The notes beneath the pieces are model-generated. The model did not search any database and was not told the DNA's origin. It saw only the letters and a program-made list of their open reading frames with translations. Source: Nitrososphaera sp. UBA210 (lineage in GTDB: Archaea; Thermoproteota; Nitrososphaeria; Nitrososphaerales; Nitrososphaeraceae). From it: a DNA stretch of 7,377 nt. Both the position numbers and the translations under genes were made by a program. Of the stretch, positions 1 to 5,474 are shown piece by piece (the stretch's first letter is position 1; the number at the start of each line of letters is the position of its first letter). The stretch spans positions 1 through 7,377 of the forward strand of contig DADA01000120.1 in the NCBI GenBank assembly GCA_002494895.1, in the 5' to 3' direction.

Positions 1-1292
1 GTTGCCCAGAAAGCGGGGAAGGTTTCAACCAGCCCTATCAACGGGCAGAGCAGAAAGGTCTGGATGTGAAGTATCAGCCTCTTTACCCAGCGTATTTCCG
101 AGTACTTCAAATTCATGAATAGCCCCAACTGGTATGAACCAAACCACACCAAGGAAGTAAAGAGCAGGATAGACGCCGTTCCTAGCTCTATGGGGCTGAG
201 TCCTGCCATTGAACTTGCCAGTGAATCGAAAGAAAAATCTGGCAGCCTTTCAGGAAGCGAGATAATGTTGTAGCTTATCTTCTGATAGTCTGGAATGGAA
301 AAGAGCATCGGCATGTAATTGTGTATCATAAAAGCAGCGGAGGCCACGGCAGAAGCGAACCCAAGAAAGTAGGTGACTGATTTGTACATTAGCTTGAACC
401 TGTGCCATCGCGGGAATTTCTTTAGATTCTGGAGTGTGCCAAGGACCCACCTTCGCCTCTGTAGAAAATGGTCCTTGATGTTGAGAGGCGGTTGCTCCAA
501 GAGGATGCCGCCGTGCCAACCCATAGAGTTAGGCCCATACTTCTCATAAATCTTGAATCCAAACATTTGATCTTCAGCCAAGGTTGGCCCAAATTGCCAA
601 CCTATCTCGTCCTCTACGTCTGACCGGACAAGCAGGTTGCTCCCATGCATATGAAGGGGCGGCGGATTAGTCATTTGAGAAACACAGTCATAGCAGGCAA
701 ATGGTCTTATCGACTCGGCTATTGCAGTCAGCCTGTTAGCGGACTCGAATTTAAGGGGGTAGAATATCGGACCTTCAAACGCTACCTCGCGCTTCTCCCT
801 GATGGATTTCAGCAAGGCAAGAATGGTCTGCGGAGTCACAAAGCTTTCATCGTCCATGTGAAATATCCAATGATGCGGCGTATTGCTTCCCGTCAGTCTG
901 CGATGTTCCACCGCATATTGAAGAGCTTTGCCTTTCCTTATCGCGTTCGTCCTGAATCGCTTGTCGACCACGACTACTTCGCACTTGCTTCCCCACAGTG
1001 TGCGAATGTCCTCTGGATCGTCTGTCACAACAGAGATCTCATAATTGTGAAAATCTATTTTTTTTGCCGAGTTGACAATTGATCTTATCCCGCGGCCTAC
1101 CACTGGTGTTTTTGTCGCAGAACGAGTTGTTATCTGAAATATTATCTCGGGGTCGTTGTGTATTCGGTGGCGGTCTTGTTCAACGAATATCTTCCTATTC
1201 CTAATAATCCTATAGATAGAAATCATGGCAATCGGAACGTACGAAAGCCAGAGGAACGTAGTAATGGCGATGAGTAAGCTATCTAGCAACAC
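1..1292 (-). CDS. Egghead-like family 2 membrane glycosyltransferase, C-terminus cut by window edge
   Basis: The frame is open from about 1364 down to position 1, giving about 430 codons, and continues beyond the window. It probably transfers a sugar from an activated donor to a membrane-bound or extracellular acceptor. Seen from GTG 1292: an N-terminal membrane helix (residues 5-30), a GT-A-type region with DDES at 147-150 (the DxD-like metal/nucleotide-sugar site), AED at 239-241, and QRRRW at 278-282. The order DxD, ED, QxxRW is that of processive-type GT2 enzymes. The spacing and the surrounding residues resemble the egghead/BRE-3 beta-mannosyltransferase group. Further hydrophobic segments lie near 302-325, 378-400 and 410-428. 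Start: GTG 1292 or TTG 1289; the latter sits 26 bases from a TATTAAAT box, and GTG 1334 is also possible. Acceptor and sugar cannot be read from sequence. Family assignment is firm, the egghead subgroup likely. Confidence 0.88.
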   Translation of the reverse strand, partial: MLLDSLLIAITTFLWLSYVPIAMISIYRIIRNRKIFVEQDRHRIHNDPEIIFQITTRSATKTPVVGRGIRSIVNSAKKIDFHNYEISVVTDDPEDIRTLWGSKCEVVVVDKRFRTNAIRKGKALQYAVEHRRLTGSNTPHHWIFHMDDESFVTPQTILALLKSIREKREVAFEGPIFYPLKFESANRLTAIAESIRPFACYDCVSQMTNPPPLHMHGSNLLVRSDVEDEIGWQFGPTLAEDQMFGFKIYEKYGPNSMGWHGGILLEQPPLNIKDHFLQRRRWVLGTLQNLKKFPRWHRFKLMYKSVTYFLGFASAVASAAFMIHNYMPMLFSIPDYQKISYNIISLPERLPDFSFDSLASSMAGLSPIELGTASILLFTSLVWFGSYQLGLFMNLKYSEIRWVKRLILHIQTFLLCPLIGLVETFPAFWA

Positions 1293-1310
1293 ACTTTGGT
1301 GATCTCTATC

Positions 1311-1319
1311 ATTTAATAA
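1311..1319 (-). promoter_or_regulatory. TATA-like box for the glycosyltransferase gene
   Basis: The minus strand reads TTATTAAAT here. Its centre is about 23 bases before GTG 1292 and 26 before TTG 1289, the usual archaeal TATA-to-start distance for a leaderless transcript. This argues for the TTG start, giving an N-terminus of MLDSLL. No Shine-Dalgarno-like sequence precedes either codon. It is inferred from position and composition only. Confidence 0.4.
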
Positions 1320-1460
1320 CGAAAATAATGCCACAACCAGAGGTTTCTTTCCTAAGATTTTTCATACCTGAGTAACCGTATAATTGTTATTGCATTCATT
1401 TAATCATGAATATTGCCGCTTTAGGTCGACGATGTCGCCAGAGACATCCAGCGAATATTC

Positions 1461-1481
1461 CTCGCTTTCCAAATTAGCGAG
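1461..1481 (-). terminator. Hairpin at the end of the zinc-finger gene
   Basis: CTCGCT and AGCGAG form a perfect 6-bp stem with a 9-base loop. The stem spans the stop codon of the 43-residue zinc-finger gene. No long T run follows it, so a role in termination or 3' end formation is only possible. The 181-base gap to the next gene downstream shows nothing else clear apart from that gene's TATA-like box. Confidence 0.25.
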
Positions 1482-1605
1482 CACTGATCTTCACGTAGCA
1501 GTCCGGGCAGAGTATTGCATTATTGTATTTGTGGATCCTGCGGCTAGGTTTTAGAAAACTGAACCTAGTCAGCTCCTTTGAACAGTTGTCGCACACCTTC
1601 TTCAA
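1474..1605 (-). CDS. 43-residue CxxC/CxxC zinc-finger protein
   Basis: A short ORF of 43 residues. It begins MKKVCDNCSKEL and ends with AILCPDCYVKISAR. Four cysteines at positions 5, 8, 33 and 36 form two CxxC knuckles separated by 24 residues, the layout of a zinc-ribbon or treble-clef fold. The segment between them is basic (KPSRRIHKY), as expected for nucleic-acid or protein binding. The TTG start at 1605 lies 26 bases after the centre of a TTAAATAA box, matching leaderless archaeal transcription; GTG 1596 is the next option. The gene is co-oriented with the membrane protein upstream (82 bases away) and the glycosyltransferase downstream. Its function is unknown; small zinc-finger proteins of this kind are common in archaea. 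Coding status is supported by the paired CxxC motifs, the promoter spacing and a stop soon after the second knuckle, but not by homology. Confidence 0.68.
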   Translation of the reverse strand: MKKVCDNCSKELTRFSFLKPSRRIHKYNNAILCPDCYVKISAR

Positions 1606-1626
1606 TGATAAAGCTTGTCCAGAATA

Positions 1627-1634
1627 TTATTTAA
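1627..1634 (-). promoter_or_regulatory. TATA-like box for the zinc-finger gene
   Basis: The minus strand reads TTAAATAA, followed by TATTC. The box centre is about 26 bases upstream of TTG 1605, the right distance for transcription starting on the start codon. It lies in the spacer between two minus-strand genes, so the small gene may be transcribed independently. Confidence 0.5.
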
Positions 1635-1687
1635 GTGCGTTTGAAAAGTTTTCTGTTCAACTGGTTTCTAGCAACTGGGAGCTGAAG

Positions 1688-1948
1688 CTAGTACCCGCCG
1701 ATCCTATCCCTTGGCAGTGGAACACTCGGAATCTGTGGGGCAAATGATAGCGCAGGTCCTTCGCCAGTGGTGCCATTACTTTGTCCCATTAAGTATTGGT
1801 CTGTAACAGCAGTCGATGGATTAGCGTCACCATCTCGGTCGGCACTATAAGCTGCAAAACCATTTGGGTAGAGCGCGTATAGCAAACCTCCTACAGTAAT
1901 CACCGCCACTACCGCACCTATAACGGAGGCTTTTTCGACTTTTCTCAC
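1688..1948 (-). CDS. Small membrane-anchored protein with outward tail
   Basis: 86 residues starting at GTG 1948. A short basic N-terminus (MRKVEK) leads into one hydrophobic helix at about residues 7-28 (ASVIGAVVAVITVGGLLYAL), then a polar, Gly/Pro/Ser/Thr-rich tail to the C-terminus. This is the pattern of a signal anchor or uncleaved signal peptide with the tail outside the cell. Residues 37-41 read DRDGD, reminiscent of the calcium loops of EF-hand, dockerin or thrombospondin type 3 repeats, although a single short motif is weak evidence. AGGTTGA lies a few bases before the start and may act as a ribosome site. Two AT-rich stretches further up (around 1967-1973 and 1975-1982) are candidate TATA boxes. 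I do not recognise the family. Confidence 0.65.
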   Translation of the reverse strand: MRKVEKASVIGAVVAVITVGGLLYALYPNGFAAYSADRDGDANPSTAVTDQYLMGQSNGTTGEGPALSFAPQIPSVPLPRDRIGGY

Positions 1949-2117
1949 TATTCAACCTACATAGAGCTATATGACAAATAAGGCAACTGAATGCACATTG
2001 CGAAACAATCACTGCTAACAAAATACCTGAAGATAAGGTCGGTCTTGACATACACATTTTCAGGTACAATGCTATGTAAGAATAACCCAAAACTTCATTT
2101 CGCAATCCTTAACGAGG

Positions 2118-2435
2118 ATGAGGCACGAATGGACAAACATGTCAGAAGCGAATTCGACCGGGGTTCGTTTGGGGGCCCTTTCGACTGTAAATAAGAGGCT
2201 TCTCGTTCTGGTTGGTGGCGTTTTGATAGCCGTTGGAGTAGCTGGAATGGTCGTGGTGGGCCTACAGGCTAGGGAAGCGATAGCTAACGAGAATATCTGG
2301 CAAGCTGAGGGGTTCTGGTTTGAAATGAAACAGTACGCATTCATGTTTACGATGATTGCAGGTTTGGTGCTTGTGATCTATGCTCTTCTCGGCATGCAGA
2401 GGGAAAAGGCCAAGCGTTTGGGAAACACGCGGTAG
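2118..2435 (+). CDS. Small two-helix membrane protein, unknown function
   Basis: Up to 105 residues. The natural start may be the second ATG at 2139 (MSEANSTGVRL, 98 residues), because the first seven residues add nothing protein-like. No convincing TATA box or ribosome site decides between the two. Two hydrophobic helices are clear: about residues 28-49 (LLVLVGGVLIAVGVAGMVVV) and 73-93 (from YAFMFTMIAG to LLGM). They are joined by a charged loop with two tryptophans (IWQAEGFWFEMK). The C-terminus is basic (MQREKAKRLGNTR), which suggests it stays in the cytoplasm. The two helices would then form a hairpin with both ends inside and the loop outside. It is divergent from the membrane-anchored protein ending at 1688, with about 170 bases between them. 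The family is not recognised. Confidence 0.7.
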   Translation: MRHEWTNMSEANSTGVRLGALSTVNKRLLVLVGGVLIAVGVAGMVVVGLQAREAIANENIWQAEGFWFEMKQYAFMFTMIAGLVLVIYALLGMQREKAKRLGNTR

Positions 2436-2476
2436 TTAGACAACAATCGGAGGCCAACCCCCGGCGGCTGTTCTAA
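2436..2476 (+). terminator. Imperfect hairpin after the membrane protein stop
   Basis: Directly after the TAG stop, TTAGACA (2436-2442) can pair with TGTTCTAA (2469-2476) with one bulged base. An inner GCC/GGC pair closes a C-rich loop. The stem is short and not followed by a strong T run, so this is a weak candidate. Confidence 0.2.
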
Positions 2477-2516
2477 TCGCAAGAATCTAACTGTCAATGC
2501 TTGATACCTTGAAATA

Positions 2517-2693
2517 CTATGCTGTCAGAGTGTATTTGCCCCTGGATGAAACAGGTAAGGTCTTGAGTTTAGGCTCAGAATCTGCCTGTGGATCCCTGGG
2601 CATCTCATTCGTCTGTATGTCCTGTAATTTGTTTAATACAATTGCTTTTCTGACAGATACTTTTCTAACGCGCGTTCCGAATTTTCGGTCCTC
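2517..2693 (-). pseudogene. Possible small gene or gene remnant lacking a normal start codon
   Basis: This minus-strand frame is open for 58 codons after an in-frame TAG and ends at TAG 2517-2519. Its translation is soluble and basic at the start (RKVSVRKAIVLNKLQDIQ), then proline/acid rich, then basic near the end. It uses codons such as AGA, AGG, ATA, CAG and AAC that are common in the neighbouring real genes. The only ATG is at residue 31. An AGGAGG sequence (2695-2690) sits exactly at the open end, but no ATG, GTG or TTG follows at ribosome distance. It may be a decayed gene, a gene with a rare start, or chance. Confidence 0.2.
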
Positions 2694-2714
2694 CTAGATA
2701 GTGGAGTCTAGATA
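2667..2714. repeat. Adjacent dyads and a short direct repeat upstream of TFB
   Basis: AACGCGCGTT (2667-2676, perfect palindrome) is directly followed by CCGAATTTTCGG (2677-2688, 5-bp arms around TT). CTAGATA then occurs twice, at 2694-2700 and 2708-2714, 14 bases apart. The cluster lies about 135 bases before the TFB TATA box. It could be an operator or chance; no known binding site is recognised. Confidence 0.3.
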
Positions 2715-2848
2715 TTGCCTACGCCACCCTTGTCTAGCGTCTGACGCGATGCCCTGTGTAGTCGAAAGATTAAACCGGCATAGTACTGATTGAACAATTA
2801 TCAGAATAAATGAAAGAACTGTACGCAATGTAATCACATTAGGCTATT

Positions 2849-2856
2849 CTTATATC
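2849..2856 (+). promoter_or_regulatory. TATA box of the TFB / ATP-cone unit
   Basis: CTTATATC is centred about 26 bases before the ATG at 2879. Transcription would therefore start on or next to the start codon, giving a leaderless mRNA, which is common in archaea. No Shine-Dalgarno sequence lies before the ATG (the bases are TTTTTGGTTT), consistent with this. Confidence 0.65.
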
Positions 2857-2878
2857 GATAAGAAGTCATTTTTGGTTT

Positions 2879-3829
2879 ATGCAATCGTACGCGAGCTTTG
2901 ATGTCGTGACTGATGCATGTCGGGTTTGCAACAAAAGCGAGCCAATATTCGATTCTGAAACAGGTGAAACAATTTGCAGTTCGTGTGGTACAGTCATTCG
3001 TGATAGGATTGAATCACAAGATCCTGAACGAGTGTACTCTGCAGAGGACATGGAGAGCAAGAGCAGGATGGGAATGCCACTCTCACTTGCAGTCCATGAT
3101 GTTGGGCTATCTACAACTATAGCAAATGTGAATTTCGATGCAAACGGCGTATCGATCAACTCTGAACAAAGGAAACAAATAGACCGACTAAGACACTGGA
3201 ACAGAATCTCTGGCAATAGCAAAAGCTTTCATAGAAATCTAAAGAGTGCGTTTACGATCCTTGGCATAATAAAAGACAAGCTCGCTCTTAGTGATTCCAT
3301 TGTGGAAAACGCCGCTTATAATTATCGAAAGGCAGTCAAAGGCAGCATTATCAAAGGCAGGTCAATCAGGGCGTTAGTCGTGGCATCGGTATACGCGGCA
3401 TGCAGGGAATCAGACATTCCAAGAACCCTCGACGAGATTGCCGGTGCCGCAAATACAGACCCGATATTTGCAGCCAAGTGTTATCGTTTGCTTGTAAAGT
3501 ACCTCGGTCTACGGTTGCCCATGATAGACTCTAGCAAGTACCTCAGAAGAATCGCAAACAATGCCAAACTAAGCGAAAGAACATTCAGGCGCGCCCTTGA
3601 AATGATGACGCTCGCAAGAGAAAGTCATGTAGCCCAGGGGAAAGACCCTGTGGCATTTTCCGCCGCGGTGCTCTATGCTGCGTGCAATAGCGAAGGTGAA
3701 AAAGTAAACCAGACCAGGATCGCCGTCGCTGCAGACGTCAGTATTGTGACTCTGAGGAAGAGATATCGTGATGTCGAAGAAATTCTGCCCACTAACCTGT
3801 GCACAATAGCAGTGAGCAACGTACAATGA
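2879..3829 (+). CDS. tfb: Archaeal transcription initiation factor B (TFB)
   Basis: A 316-residue archaeal homologue of eukaryotic TFIIB. It bridges TBP on the TATA box and RNA polymerase and sets the start site and direction of transcription. Domains seen: an N-terminal zinc ribbon with C14, C17, C33 and C36 (CRVC and CSSC); a B-reader/linker region at about 45-85 containing RMGMPLSLAVHDVGLSTTI, close to the family consensus; then two cyclin-like repeats at about 95-200 and 205-303. The first includes the typical KGRSIRALVVASVYAACRE segment. The second ends with a helix-turn-helix (residues 277-298, with QTRIAVAADVSIVTLRKRY), expected to contact the BRE. Length is normal for a full TFB, so both ribbon and core are intact. 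Its stop overlaps the start of the ATP-cone gene by four bases. Thaumarchaeota usually carry several TFB copies; which paralogue this is cannot be told from the window. Confidence 0.96.
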   Translation: MQSYASFDVVTDACRVCNKSEPIFDSETGETICSSCGTVIRDRIESQDPERVYSAEDMESKSRMGMPLSLAVHDVGLSTTIANVNFDANGVSINSEQRKQIDRLRHWNRISGNSKSFHRNLKSAFTILGIIKDKLALSDSIVENAAYNYRKAVKGSIIKGRSIRALVVASVYAACRESDIPRTLDEIAGAANTDPIFAAKCYRLLVKYLGLRLPMIDSSKYLRRIANNAKLSERTFRRALEMMTLARESHVAQGKDPVAFSAAVLYAACNSEGEKVNQTRIAVAADVSIVTLRKRYRDVEEILPTNLCTIAVSNVQ

Positions 3830-4356
3830 AGAGCGGCAGCAAGACCGGTTTTAGAGGCAAGAGACGGCAAGTGCGAAAAGCCAGGCCGTCTTCAAGAGCC
3901 CGAAAGAAAAGCAATAAGGCAAGTGGCCCAAGTAAGAGGCCACGCAACATTCTGATTGTGAGAAGCAGCGGAAGAAAAGAGAAATTCGACGTCAACAGAA
4001 TGGCTCAGACAATTAGCCGATCTGGCACTCCTTTCATGATGGCAAGAGATATCTCTAAAAAGGTGTCTCGCAAGCTAAAGGCCTCCAGCTCTCTTAGAAC
4101 CAAGAAGCGCAGAGGAGTAGCAGAAGTTGAAGGTGAGAAAGTAAGAAGACTCGTTGCAGATGAGCTACGTGAAAGAAATCGTCCTGACATTGCATCGTCA
4201 TACGCCGGTGAGAAACCGGAAAACACGCGTCAAAATAGACATTCATTGATGAATGAAAACGAGCCTGTTCTCGATAACGTTGCCGCAAACAGATCGAAGC
4301 TGCTGTACGATGGCACCAGCTATTTTGCCAAAAGCACACGATCCCGAGCCAGGTAA
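3826..4356 (+). CDS. Stand-alone ATP-cone domain protein with basic N-terminal tail
   Basis: 176 residues from ATG 3826, which overlaps the TFB stop as ATGA, so translation is probably coupled; GTG 3799 would lengthen it by nine residues. Residues 1-40 are extremely basic (K, R, S, G, P), resembling a disordered nucleic-acid-binding tail. Residues 42-128 fit an ATP-cone: ILIVRSSGRKEKFDVNRM, a helix ending in DISKKVSRKL, then VEGEKVRRLVADELRERN and a closing Y126. ATP-cones bind ATP or dATP; they are known as allosteric domains of ribonucleotide reductases and as the sensing part of the bacterial repressor NrdR. There is no zinc ribbon and no reductase domain here. A basic insert (RTKKRR, 91-96) lies inside the cone. 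The 48-residue C-terminal tail is polar and unrecognised. A nucleotide-responsive regulator acting with the neighbouring TFB is plausible but inferred. Confidence 0.82.
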   Translation: MKSGSKTGFRGKRRQVRKARPSSRARKKSNKASGPSKRPRNILIVRSSGRKEKFDVNRMAQTISRSGTPFMMARDISKKVSRKLKASSSLRTKKRRGVAEVEGEKVRRLVADELRERNRPDIASSYAGEKPENTRQNRHSLMNENEPVLDNVAANRSKLLYDGTSYFAKSTRSRAR

Positions 4357-4364
4357 GCCACCGA

Positions 4365-4398
4365 TCAAAGCTGCTGCTTGGTAAGCAGATGAGCTTGA
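4365..4398. terminator. Hairpin between convergent genes
   Basis: CTGCTT and AAGCAG (4374-4379, 4383-4388) pair perfectly around GGT. An outer stem of TCAAAGCT (4365-4372) with AGCTTGA (4392-4398) forms around it with one bulged A. The structure nearly fills the 42 bases between the ATP-cone stop and the lipid-kinase stop, so it could mark the 3' ends of both transcripts. Archaeal termination usually relies on T runs, which are missing here. Confidence 0.35.
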
Positions 4399-5463
4399 TT
4401 ACATCATGATAGTTAGGGCATTGTGAGCGACCGCGAACTTTGCAGGCAGAATGCCGATCGTCTCTCCATCAACTGTTACCGTCACATCTCTTTCAGTGGA
4501 TTTTAGTGATGCCTTTCTAGATTGCCTATAAATGACATTGCCGTCCTTGTCGTAATCACCACTCTTCATGCTGAATAGTTCACCAAGCATCTTTAGGCTT
4601 CCCGAGTCTCTAATAATGACAACATCCAGAAGGCCGTCTGACATTTCTGCATTGGGCGCTGTCTTGAAACCACCGGCTAGAAATTTGCCGTTTGCAACTA
4701 TCGCCATAGTCATCTTGATCTTTCTGCGGTGCCCATTGACAGATACTTCACATTCATTGCTCTGGTAAGATGGCAAAGTGGCTAGTATGCCAGTCGCTGT
4801 CGAGACGATCCTATTGCTCAGTACCTTTCTTACCTTCCTTGATCTCTCGGCGATCTCGGCGCCAAGTCCAATTTCTGCCGCATTAAGATAGATTCTAGAT
4901 ATTGACGAGTGATCGTTTGGATTCCTAACTGTAGCCCTGACAACATCCACTTTTCTTGGTCTGCCCAAGGCGAAATTGCGACAGCATTTTACGACGGTTT
5001 CAGGCAGACCTAATGATCTAGAGAGAACATTTCTTGTTCCGCACGGAACTATTCCCATGACAGCGTCAGGATTTATCGGTTTCAATGACCCTGATGTTTT
5101 CCCGTATATTCCTGACGGCTCTTCGAAGAAGCCATTTGCAACCTCGTTTATCGTTCCGTCACCTCCTATTGCAATTACCTTTCTGAATCCTCTCTTTAGG
5201 AACGTTCTAGCGAGGACAGTTCCATCACCCTGTCTCTTGCTAAACACAACCTCCACGTTCTCTCGCAATACTCTTCTTATCCTGGTCTCAAGTGACTCCC
5301 AATTCCTGCCTGTCAGTCCGCTGCACGAGTTCGGATTAACTATCAATACCGTGTTGATAGGGGCCGTCAGTTTCTTTGCGCCTCGCACCGGCCTCTTGTT
5401 AAGAATACTGGAAAGTCTTACACTTCTGTGAACCATGAAGCCAGCAACTTCTCTGATACGCAT
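4399..5463 (-). CDS. Diacylglycerol/lipid kinase family protein (YegS/BmrU/DgkB-like)
   Basis: 354 residues from ATG 5463. It belongs to the lipid-kinase family that shares its nucleotide-binding fold with NAD kinases and transfers the phosphate of ATP to a lipid hydroxyl. Seen: VLIVNPNSCSG (39-49), the hallmark GGDGTINEVANG (100-111) for ATP binding, and MGIVPCGTRNVLSRSLGLP (136-154), matching the family GxxPxGTxNxxAR motif. A C-terminal beta-rich domain follows, ending with the typical VDGE element and a short hydrophobic stretch (HNALTIMM). All family motifs are intact. The first 35 residues are extra. A TATATA box only about 7 bases before ATG 5463 points instead to the internal ATG at 5436 (MVHRSVRLSS). 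In archaea the lipid substrate is not established and could be an isoprenoid glycerol lipid precursor. The gene is divergent from the 5472-5972 gene. Confidence 0.9.
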   Translation of the reverse strand: MRIREVAGFMVHRSVRLSSILNKRPVRGAKKLTAPINTVLIVNPNSCSGLTGRNWESLETRIRRVLRENVEVVFSKRQGDGTVLARTFLKRGFRKVIAIGGDGTINEVANGFFEEPSGIYGKTSGSLKPINPDAVMGIVPCGTRNVLSRSLGLPETVVKCCRNFALGRPRKVDVVRATVRNPNDHSSISRIYLNAAEIGLGAEIAERSRKVRKVLSNRIVSTATGILATLPSYQSNECEVSVNGHRRKIKMTMAIVANGKFLAGGFKTAPNAEMSDGLLDVVIIRDSGSLKMLGELFSMKSGDYDKDGNVIYRQSRKASLKSTERDVTVTVDGETIGILPAKFAVAHNALTIMM

Positions 5464-5465
5464 CC

Positions 5466-5474
5466 GTATATATG
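5466..5474 (-). promoter_or_regulatory. TATA box for the lipid-kinase gene
   Basis: The minus strand reads CATATATAC. Its centre is about 34 bases before ATG 5436, leaving a leader of roughly 8 bases, but only about 7 bases before ATG 5463. If functional, it means that the longer start is not on the transcript. The core is self-complementary, so it could also work toward the plus strand. Confidence 0.45.

Larger units (their letters stand above)
2436..2878. other. 443-base spacer without a confident gene
   Basis: This gap separates the small membrane protein from TFB. The plus-strand frame 2497-2697 (66 codons) reads poorly as protein: it has no domain or motif and ends at an arbitrary point. 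The minus-strand frame 2517-2693 reads more protein-like but has no ATG, GTG or TTG near its beginning. Two adjacent dyads and a 7-base direct repeat lie at 2667-2714. The right end carries the TFB promoter. No tRNA or structured RNA could be recognised by eye. Confidence 0.6.

Noticed and set aside
250..519. 89-codon minus-strand ORF
   Set aside because: It is a shadow in another frame of the long glycosyltransferase frame, which carries all family motifs and stays open to the window edge.
645..1082. 145-codon plus-strand ORF
   Set aside because: It lies opposite the glycosyltransferase catalytic domain and its translation has no recognisable domain.
1428..1553. About 40-codon plus-strand ORF beginning MSPETSSEYSS
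   Set aside because: It is antisense to the zinc-finger gene, with no motif or promoter support.
1523..1747. 74-codon plus-strand ORF
   Set aside because: It starts at TTG with no promoter, overlaps the end of the membrane-anchored protein and lies opposite the CxxC/CxxC zinc-finger gene, which is the better reading.
1991..2194. 67-codon plus-strand ORF
   Set aside because: It overlaps the start of the two-helix membrane protein in another frame, and that protein has clear membrane helices.
2497..2697. 66-codon plus-strand ORF in the spacer
   Set aside because: Its composition is not protein-like, there is no domain or box at leaderless distance, and it competes with a more coding-like minus-strand frame.
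4976..5431. 151-codon plus-strand ORF
   Set aside because: It lies opposite the lipid-kinase ATP-binding region with GGDGTINEVANG, so it is a shadow.
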